Source of the DNA: an uncultured Oscillospiraceae bacterium
Lineage (GTDB): Bacteria > Bacillota > Clostridia > Oscillospirales > Oscillospiraceae
Length of the DNA: 35,480 nt
Direction of reading: 5' to 3'
Assembly (NCBI GenBank): GCA_944385765.1
Contig: CALWYL010000019.1
Location: 1 to 35,480, forward strand
Shown here: positions 30,983 to 35,480 of the stretch, piece after piece
Position numbering within the stretch: position 1 is the stretch's first letter
How the letters are laid out: every line of letters starts with the position of its first letter
Made by a program: the position numbers and the translations under genes
Notes under the pieces: generated by a model
What the model was told of the DNA's origin: nothing
The model's database searches: none
The model's input: only the letters and a program-made list of their open reading frames with translations

Positions 30983-31138
30983 ATGAATAAGCTCAGCAGC
31001 GTGATGAACTCTTCCGCCGTCCGTTTCGACCGTCAGGCTCGCTTCTCCTATGCGGGCTTCTATTCCTATGCCTATTTTTACTTTTACTTTTATGGCACGG
31101 AGCAGGAAAAGGGCCTGACAGGACAAGAGGTTTGCTGA
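30983..31138 (+). CDS. Tyr/Phe-rich leader peptide (attenuator peptide 2)
   Basis: 51 codons, ATG at 30983 after AAGGAGG (30969-30975), TGA at 31136-31138. Residues 21-37 read FSYAGFYSYAYFYFYFY, giving seven Tyr and five Phe in seventeen; a sixth Phe is at 15. Codons are TAT, TAC, TTT and TTC, so the run is not a homopolymer artefact. RQAR sits at 17-20 and AGF at 24-26, exactly as in leader 1. It is followed by the conserved CCTGACAGGAC element and, 24 nt after the stop, by an intrinsic terminator ahead of binding-protein gene B. Expected to sense charged tRNA-Tyr, and possibly tRNA-Phe, by ribosome stalling. I know no described Clostridia leader of this kind, but could not search. Confidence 0.85.
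   Translation: MNKLSSVMNSSAVRFDRQARFSYAGFYSYAYFYFYFYGTEQEKGLTGQEVC
31114..31124 (+). promoter_or_regulatory. Predicted antiterminator strand, leader 2
   Basis: CCTGACAGGAC can pair with GTCTTTGCAGG (31172-31182): CCTG with CAGG, and AGGAC with GTCTT including one G-U, again leaving the same 2-nt mismatch as in leader 1. It begins 20 nt after the last Tyr codon (31091-31093). Confidence 0.55.
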
Positions 31139-31162
31139 ACAGGGAGCTCAAAAGGCAGTTCA

Positions 31163-31197
31163 AGCGGCCCCGTCTTTGCAGGCGGGGCCGCTTTTTT
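31163..31197 (+). terminator. Attenuator terminator 2
   Basis: AGCGGCCCCGTCT (31163-31175), loop TTGC, AGGCGGGGCCGCT (31180-31192), then T-run. Core and loop are identical to attenuator 1. Confidence 0.9.
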
Positions 31198-31222
31198 ACT
31201 GCCGCAAGAAAAGGAGAGGAAA

Positions 31223-32266
31223 ATGATGAAGAAGAAACTGCTCTGCGCCGCCCTGGCGGCAATCATGCTCATGTCCCTCGCCGCCTGCGGCGAGGCCCCC
31301 GCGGAGGAAGAGGAGTCCGCCGCCCCGGCCGAGCCCAGCGAGGCCGTGGAGGAGAGCTCCGCCCCCGAGGGAAGCGGCGAGCCCGCCGAGACCTTTGTGG
31401 TGGGCGTCTGCCAGCTCGCCCCGCACACCGCGCTCGACGCCGCCACCCAGGGCTTCACCGACGCCCTCACCGACGCCCTCGGCGACGCCGTGGAGGTCAA
31501 GGTGCAGAATGCCGGCGGCGAGCAGAACAACTGCATCACCATAATAGACGGCTACGTGGCAGACGGCGTGGATCTGATACTCGCCAACGCCACCGGCGCG
31601 CTGCAGGCCGCCGCCTCCGCCACCGCCGACATCCCCGTGCTGGGCACCGCCGTCACCAACTACGCCATAGCTCTGGGCCTGGAGGACACCATGGTCGAGG
31701 TCCTGGGCAACAACGTCTCCGGCACCAGCGACCTGTCCCCGCTCGACCAGCAGGCCGCCATGGTCCAGGAGCTCTTCCCCGATGCTGAGACCGTGGGGCT
31801 GCTCTACTGCTCCGCCGAGCCCAACAGCGTCTACCAGATAGAGGTCATCCAGTCTGAGCTGGAGGCCCTCGGCTTCACCTGCCAGCCCTTCGCCTTCACC
31901 GACGTGAACGATTTGGCCAGTGTCACCCAGTCCGCCTGCGACAGCTGTGACGTCATCTACATACCCACCGACAACACCGCCGCCAACAACACCGAGAGCA
32001 TAGCCAACGTGGTCCTGGCTGCCGGCGTGCCCGTTATAGCCGGTGAAAGCGGCCTCTGCAGCGGCTGCGGCGTGGCCACGCTCTCCATAGACTACTACGA
32101 GCTGGGCCAGATAACCGGCGAGATGGCCGTGCAGATACTCACCGGAGAGGCCGACGTCTCCGAGATGGCCATCGGCTACGATGAGACTGTCACCAAGATG
32201 TACAACGCCGCCAACTGCGAGGCGCTGGGCATCACCGTCCCCGAGGGTTACGAGCCCCTCGCCTGA
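31223..32266 (+). CDS. TrpX-like ABC substrate-binding lipoprotein B (predicted Tyr or Tyr/Phe)
   Basis: 347 residues from ATG 31223, AAGGAG upstream. Its signal peptide is nearly identical to that of protein A (Cys22 after LAA), then a longer acidic linker (to about residue 58) and the same fold: VGVCQLAPHTALDAATQGF, QNAGGEQNNC, VGLLYCSAEPNSVYQIE, YIPTDNTAANNTESIA. Differences lie around the ligand end of the first strand (QMRHASLD in A, LAPHTALD in B), where specificity is expected. It is the proximal gene of the permease-ATPase operon, 97 nt upstream, with a hairpin in that gap. The Tyr-rich leader in front suggests Tyr as ligand. Confidence 0.88.
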   Translation: MMKKKLLCAALAAIMLMSLAACGEAPAEEEESAAPAEPSEAVEESSAPEGSGEPAETFVVGVCQLAPHTALDAATQGFTDALTDALGDAVEVKVQNAGGEQNNCITIIDGYVADGVDLILANATGALQAAASATADIPVLGTAVTNYAIALGLEDTMVEVLGNNVSGTSDLSPLDQQAAMVQELFPDAETVGLLYCSAEPNSVYQIEVIQSELEALGFTCQPFAFTDVNDLASVTQSACDSCDVIYIPTDNTAANNTESIANVVLAAGVPVIAGESGLCSGCGVATLSIDYYELGQITGEMAVQILTGEADVSEMAIGYDETVTKMYNAANCEALGITVPEGYEPLA

Positions 32267-32303
32267 GGCGCACCACATATAAAATAAAGTAAAAGCGCCG
32301 GAG

Positions 32304-32331
32304 CGGCGGAGAGGCCGGAGCCTCTTCGCCG
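32304..32331 (+). other. Hairpin between binding-protein B and permease genes
   Basis: 12-bp stem (32304-32315 with 32320-32331, one G-U pair), loop CGGA, enclosed by GCGC/GCGC, no T-tract. Such stem-loops after a binding-protein gene commonly stabilise that mRNA and keep the membrane components lower. Confidence 0.6.
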
Positions 32332-32363
32332 CCAGAGCGCGAAATGCGGAGGAACGTTAGCTT

Positions 32364-33326
32364 ATGGAATTCCTGCAATCGCTCTTGAACGCCCTGCCCG
32401 GGGCCGTGGGCCAGGGGCTCATATGGGGCATAATGGCCATCGGCGTCTATATAACCTACAGGGTGCTGGACGTGGCCGACCTGACCGTGGACGGCTCTCT
32501 GGCCACCGGCGGAGCCACCTGCGTGCTGCTCACTCTGGGCGGCATGAACGTGTACCTGGCAATGTTCTTTGCCATGCTCGCCGGCATGCTCGCCGGCCTG
32601 GTCACAGGGCTCTTTCACACCAAGTGCGGCATCCCGGCCATCCTGGCCGGCATACTCACCCAGCTCGCGCTCTACACCGTCAATCTGCGCATCATGGGCT
32701 GGGGCACTTCCGCCGGCACCCAGGCCACGCTGGCCATCAGGGTCGATAACTTCCATCTCGCCGTCTCCTCCCGCTATATCCGCGAGCTCTCCCTGAGCAA
32801 TCCCATCCCCCTGCTGCTGCTGGGCATCGCCCTGGTGATAGGCGTCCTGTATTGGTTTTTCGGCACCGAGATAGGCTGCGGCATACGCGCCACGGGCGCG
32901 AACATGCACATGGCGCGGGCCCAGGGCATAAATACCGGCAGGAACACCGTCATCGGGCTGATGATATCCAACGGGCTTGTGGCCCTCTCCGGCGCCCTGC
33001 TCGCCCAGTACCAGGGCTCTTCCACCATAGACATGGGCCGGGGCGCCATCGTCATCGGCCTGGCCGCCGTCATCATCGGCGAAGTCATCTTCAGCAAGGT
33101 GTTCAGGAATTTCGCCCTCAAGCTCCTCGCCTGTGTCATAGGCTCCATAATATACTACGTGGTCATCCAGATAGTGCTCCGCATGGGCCTTGACACCAAC
33201 GACCTCAAGCTCTTCACCGCCCTCATAGTCGCCATTTTCCTGGCCATCCCCTACTGGAAGGGCCAGCTCTCGTCCAGAACCAGAAGCCGCGCGAATCAGG
33301 CAAAGGAGGAAAAAAACAATGCTTGA
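32364..33326 (+). CDS. TrpY-like ABC transporter permease
   Basis: 320 residues, GGAGG at 32348-32352. About eight hydrophobic helices; the family pattern GLIWGIMAIGVYITYRVLDVADLTVDGSLATGGA at the N-terminus and RATGANMHMARAQGINTGRNTVIGLMISNGLVALSGALLAQYQG in the second half match TrpY-type permeases of the branched-chain/ribose permease superfamily. It forms a homodimeric channel. Only one permease gene serves both binding proteins. The end overlaps the ATPase gene by 8 nt, with the ATPase's AAAGGAGG inside the permease tail. Confidence 0.92.
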   Translation: MEFLQSLLNALPGAVGQGLIWGIMAIGVYITYRVLDVADLTVDGSLATGGATCVLLTLGGMNVYLAMFFAMLAGMLAGLVTGLFHTKCGIPAILAGILTQLALYTVNLRIMGWGTSAGTQATLAIRVDNFHLAVSSRYIRELSLSNPIPLLLLGIALVIGVLYWFFGTEIGCGIRATGANMHMARAQGINTGRNTVIGLMISNGLVALSGALLAQYQGSSTIDMGRGAIVIGLAAVIIGEVIFSKVFRNFALKLLACVIGSIIYYVVIQIVLRMGLDTNDLKLFTALIVAIFLAIPYWKGQLSSRTRSRANQAKEEKNNA

Positions 33327-34116
33327 ACTCAGACACGTGAGCAAGACCTTCCACCCCGGCACCGTCAACGCCAAGACGGCGCTCCACAACCTGAGCCTGA
33401 CGCTGAACGACGGCGATTTCGTCACCGTCATCGGCGGCAACGGAGCCGGCAAGAGCACCATGCTCAACGCCATAGCCGGCACCTTCCCCATCGACTCCGG
33501 GGCCATACTCATAGACGGCAAGAACATCACCAATCTGCCCGAGCACAAGCGGGCCTCCTTCATCGGCCGCGTGTTCCAGGACCCCATGATGGGCACCGCC
33601 GGCTCCATGGGCATAGAGGAGAATCTGGCTCTCGCCGCCCGCCGCGGAAAGCACCGCGGCCTCAAGTGGGGCATCAGCAAGCTCGAGCGCGAGGACTACA
33701 AGGCCCTGCTGGCCAATCTCGGCCTGGGCCTGGAGAACCGCCTCAACACCCGCGCCGGACTGCTCTCCGGCGGCCAGAGGCAGGCCCTCACGCTGCTGAT
33801 GGCCGCGCTGGTACAGCCCAAGCTCCTGCTGCTGGACGAACACACCGCCGCGCTCGACCCCAAGACCGCGGCAAAGGTGCTCGAGCTCTCCGACAACATA
33901 GTCAACGAGAACCACCTCACCACGCTCATGGTCACGCACAACATGAAGGACGCCATAGCCCATGGCAACCGCCTTATCATGATGAGCGAGGGCGAGATAA
34001 TCCTCGACATATCCGGCGAGGAAAAGCAGCGGCTCACAGTTGAGGACCTGCTGGAGCGCTTCTCCGCCGCCTCCGGCACGGAGCTCTCCAACGACCGCAT
34101 CCTCCTCGGCGCATAA
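33319..34116 (+). CDS. TrpZ-like ABC transporter ATPase
   Basis: 265 residues. All ABC ATPase motifs are intact: GGNGAGKST (Walker A, about residues 39-47), Q-loop FQDPMMGTAGSMGIEENLALA, signature LLSGGQRQALTLL, Walker B LLLLDEHTAALDPKTA (note His where Pro is common, usual in the TrpZ group) and H-loop VTHNMKDA. It powers the permease encoded just upstream with an 8-nt overlap. ATG 33319 follows AAAGGAGG by 9 nt. Confidence 0.94.
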   Translation: MLELRHVSKTFHPGTVNAKTALHNLSLTLNDGDFVTVIGGNGAGKSTMLNAIAGTFPIDSGAILIDGKNITNLPEHKRASFIGRVFQDPMMGTAGSMGIEENLALAARRGKHRGLKWGISKLEREDYKALLANLGLGLENRLNTRAGLLSGGQRQALTLLMAALVQPKLLLLDEHTAALDPKTAAKVLELSDNIVNENHLTTLMVTHNMKDAIAHGNRLIMMSEGEIILDISGEEKQRLTVEDLLERFSAASGTELSNDRILLGA

Positions 34117-34135
34117 CCTCTCCCAATAGAGACAG

Positions 34136-34171
34136 ACGGCCGGCGGGCAAAAATAGCCCGCCGGCCGTTTT
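34136..34171 (+). terminator. Terminator of the aromatic amino-acid transporter operon
   Basis: 13-bp perfect stem (34136-34148 with 34156-34168), loop AAAAATA, short T-run. Confidence 0.85.
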
Positions 34172-34201
34172 GCACATATTGCCGGTGTCCATTCATCTGT
34201 G

Positions 34202-34885
34202 TTAAAGCCCCAGGAGCCTCCTGAGCGGCTCCTCTTCGCCATACGACGCCCTATCGCCCGGGCGGCATCTCCTGAGATACTCGGAGCATATGAGCTCCTT
34301 CGAGGGCAGGCGCGAGCAGAGCTCCCAGAGTCCATTGAGCACCGCCGCCGCCAGAGATGCGGCCTGTTCATCGCCCGGATAAGCGTCAAATACGGCGCCC
34401 GCGACACCCCTGAGCTCAGGCGGGAAGCCTCCGGCTGGCGGGCAGAGATTTATGCCAATCCCGCAGACGACGAAGTCGGGCGCTGACCGCGAGCCGCCCC
34501 GCGCCTCAGTCAATATGCCGCAGACCTTCTGGCCGTCCATCAACACGTCATTCACCCACTTTATCTGCGTACGGCGTCCGCTGACGTCCTCCAGGGCACG
34601 CGAGGCCGCCACTCCCGCCGCCGGTGAGACCAGCAGCGCCAGCTCCGCCGGTATTTGCGGGCGCAGCAGCAGGCTCATGTACAGCCCGCTGCCGGCAGGT
34701 GAGAAAAAGCTGTGGTCGCGCAACCCCCTGCCGGCCGTCTGCTCGCGCGCGATGACGACTGTCCCCGCAGCGGCGCCCTCGAGCGCCTGTTGGGCCAGAA
34801 ACGTGTTTGTTGAGCCCACACTGTCAAGCACGGTTGCACGCAGAGGCTCGCGCAGAAGCGAATTCAGGGCCTCAGAAGTAAGCAT
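34202..34885 (-). CDS. Biotin-protein ligase-like protein, short and divergent
   Basis: 227 residues from ATG 34885 with GAGGTG upstream. BirA-type catalytic core: VLDSVGSTNTFLAQQAL, VVIAREQTAGRG, FFSPAGSGLYMSLLLRP, IKWVNDVLMDGQKVCGILTEA, CGIGINL. It would transfer biotin to a carboxylase or decarboxylase carrier domain. There is no N-terminal DNA-binding domain, so it is not a repressor. Three oddities: the biotinyl-AMP loop reads GRGLRDHSFF instead of GRGRRGRxW, so Leu55 replaces the Arg equivalent to E. coli R118; KWPND is KWVND; and the C-terminal SH3-like domain is missing, the chain stopping soon after EYLRRCRPGD. It may be a secondary or relaxed ligase. Confidence 0.8.
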   Translation of the reverse strand: MLTSEALNSLLREPLRATVLDSVGSTNTFLAQQALEGAAAGTVVIAREQTAGRGLRDHSFFSPAGSGLYMSLLLRPQIPAELALLVSPAAGVAASRALEDVSGRRTQIKWVNDVLMDGQKVCGILTEARGGSRSAPDFVVCGIGINLCPPAGGFPPELRGVAGAVFDAYPGDEQAASLAAAVLNGLWELCSRLPSKELICSEYLRRCRPGDRASYGEEEPLRRLLGL

Positions 34886-34913
34886 TTCGGGCACCTCTCC
34901 CCAGAGTGAAAAT

Positions 34914-34945
34914 AAAAAAGCGGAGCAAGCGTGTACTTGCTCCGC
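34914..34945 (-). terminator. Terminator after the CAU-anticodon tRNA
   Basis: Minus strand 10-bp stem (34945-34936 with 34929-34920), 6-nt loop, followed by TTTTTT. It separates the tRNA from birA, whose own promoter is not obvious. Confidence 0.85.
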
Positions 34946-34948
34946 CAA

Positions 34949-35025
34949 TGGTGGGCCTTCAGGGACTCGAACCCCGGACCGACCGGTTATGAGCCGGTTG
35001 CTCTAACCAACTGAGCTAAAGGCCC
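34949..35025 (-). tRNA. tRNA with CAT anticodon, probably Ile2 (lysidine) rather than Met
   Basis: 77 nt including CCA. Acceptor GGGCCTT/AAGGCCC is fully paired, so it is not initiator tRNA. The D-arm and anticodon arm (TTTAGCTCAGTTGGTTAGAGCA, then CGGCTCATAACCG) recall Bacillus tRNA-Ile2 more than elongator Met. Ile2 needs TilS-made lysidine and reads AUA, a codon used often in this window. Confidence 0.9.
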
Positions 35026-35031
35026 GATTTC

Positions 35032-35063
35032 AAAGAGCCGCCACCCGGAAGTGGCGGCTCTTT
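35032..35063. terminator. Terminator between tRNA-Asn and tRNA-Ile2/Met
   Basis: 13-bp perfect stem (35032-35044 with 35051-35063), 6-nt loop, A/T ends on both sides. In the transcribed direction the run is only TTT followed by GAAATCGGGCC, so some read-through into the next tRNA is likely. Confidence 0.75.
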
Positions 35064-35139
<76 letters not shown>

Positions 35140-35147
35140 ATAGAACT

Positions 35148-35167
35148 CGGGGGCCATATGGCCCCCG
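35148..35167. repeat. 20-bp perfect palindrome between 5S and tRNA-Asn
   Basis: Self-complementary GC-rich sequence centred on CATATG, 2 nt after the 5S 3' end. It lacks a T-tract and probably serves RNA processing. Its centre resembles that of the palindrome after tRNA-Ser. Confidence 0.5.
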
Positions 35168-35169
35168 GT

Positions 35170-35284
<115 letters not shown>

Positions 35285-35298
35285 CTATTCTTTTGTAT

Positions 35299-35328
35299 CC
35301 TGGGACCCCGGATTTACAGGGTCCCAGG
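35299..35328 (-). other. Hairpin between tRNA-Glu and 5S
   Basis: 10-bp perfect stem (35299-35308 with 35319-35328), 10-nt loop, starting directly at the tRNA-Glu 3' end. Likely an endonuclease processing site; the following T-rich sequence (ACAAAAGAATAG in the transcript) is not a terminator. Confidence 0.55.
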
Positions 35329-35403
35329 TGGTGACCCGTGGGAGAGTCGAACTCCCGTTTGGGGCGTGAGAGGCCCCCGTCTTGACCACTTGACCAACGG
35401 GCC
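35329..35403 (-). tRNA. tRNA-Glu (anticodon CTC)
   Basis: 75 nt including CCA. Acceptor GGCCCGT/ACGGGTC with one G-T pair, anticodon stem GGGGC/GCCCC, loop CTCTCAC. Confidence 0.95.
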
Positions 35404-35479
35404 TGGTACACCATCAGGGACTCGAACCCTGGACACCCTGATTAAGAGTCAGGTGCTCTACCAGCTGAGCTAATGGTGC
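35404..35479 (-). tRNA. tRNA-Lys (anticodon CTT)
   Basis: 76 nt including CCA. Acceptor GCACCAT/ATGGTGT, anticodon loop CTCTTAA. Its 3' CCA end abuts the first base of tRNA-Glu with no spacer, so one cut must make both ends. Confidence 0.95.
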
Positions 35480-35480
35480 G

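Noticed and set aside
29661..31197. CRISPR-like or mobile repeat, because of the repeated GTCTTTGCAGGCGGGG
   Set aside because: Only two copies exist, each the terminator of a paralogous unit; they come from gene duplication.
34202..34885. Frameshift causing loss of the BirA C-terminal domain
   Set aside because: The sequence after the stop is the transporter terminator; no continuation of an SH3-like domain is visible in any frame.

Overview
The window looks like a chromosomal segment of a high-GC Clostridia member, most likely an Oscillospiraceae-type gut anaerobe. The evidence is the fused purL/purQ gene, standalone AICAR transformylase plus PurO-type IMP cyclohydrolase, 4Fe-4S-type PurF, YkpA-type ABC-F, YlmH and DegV proteins, AGGAGG ribosome sites and TTGACN-17-TATAAT promoters. 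Despite the GC richness, AUA is used often for isoleucine. The genus is an inference; there is no 16S in the window.

Layout. 1-5270: tail of a CobW-like/DUF1980 protein, a ykpA-type ABC-F gene, an aldo/keto reductase coupled to a small membrane protein, ylmH and a Nudix hydrolase. 5467-12281: a DegV protein, tRNA-Ser, a GNAT-GNAT-ybaK operon, phzF-like, dinB-like polymerase, a HAD phosphatase and a PRK06851-type P-loop protein. 12323-24029, minus strand: a purine operon purE-purC-purF-purM-purN-purO-AICARFT-purD-purL followed by a greA-like gene. Many of its junctions are ATGA, GTGA or TGATG overlaps. It starts from one promoter with a structured leader of about 170 nt. 24328-29308: a small zinc-ribbon membrane protein, a Cof-type phosphatase, a candidate small RNA, a DUF1538 membrane protein overlapping a tandem PII-like gene, a DUF5684 zinc-ribbon protein and a pgsA-like gene.

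29528-34116 is the most interesting part: a TrpXYZ-type amino-acid ABC transporter with two paralogous lipoprotein binding proteins, one permease and one ATPase. Each binding-protein gene has its own promoter, its own short leader peptide and its own intrinsic terminator. Leader 1 is Phe-rich (FFFAGFFGFTF) and leader 2 is Tyr/Phe-rich (FSYAGFYSYAYFYFYFY). A conserved 11-nt element near the end of each leader ORF can pair with the terminator's upper stem and loop. This reads as a duplicated, ribosome-mediated attenuation system whose leader codons predict the substrates of the two binding proteins.

34202-35480, minus strand: a short, divergent biotin ligase, then an RNA cluster of tRNA-Lys, tRNA-Glu, 5S rRNA, tRNA-Asn and a CAU-anticodon tRNA (probably Ile2), with terminators between units.
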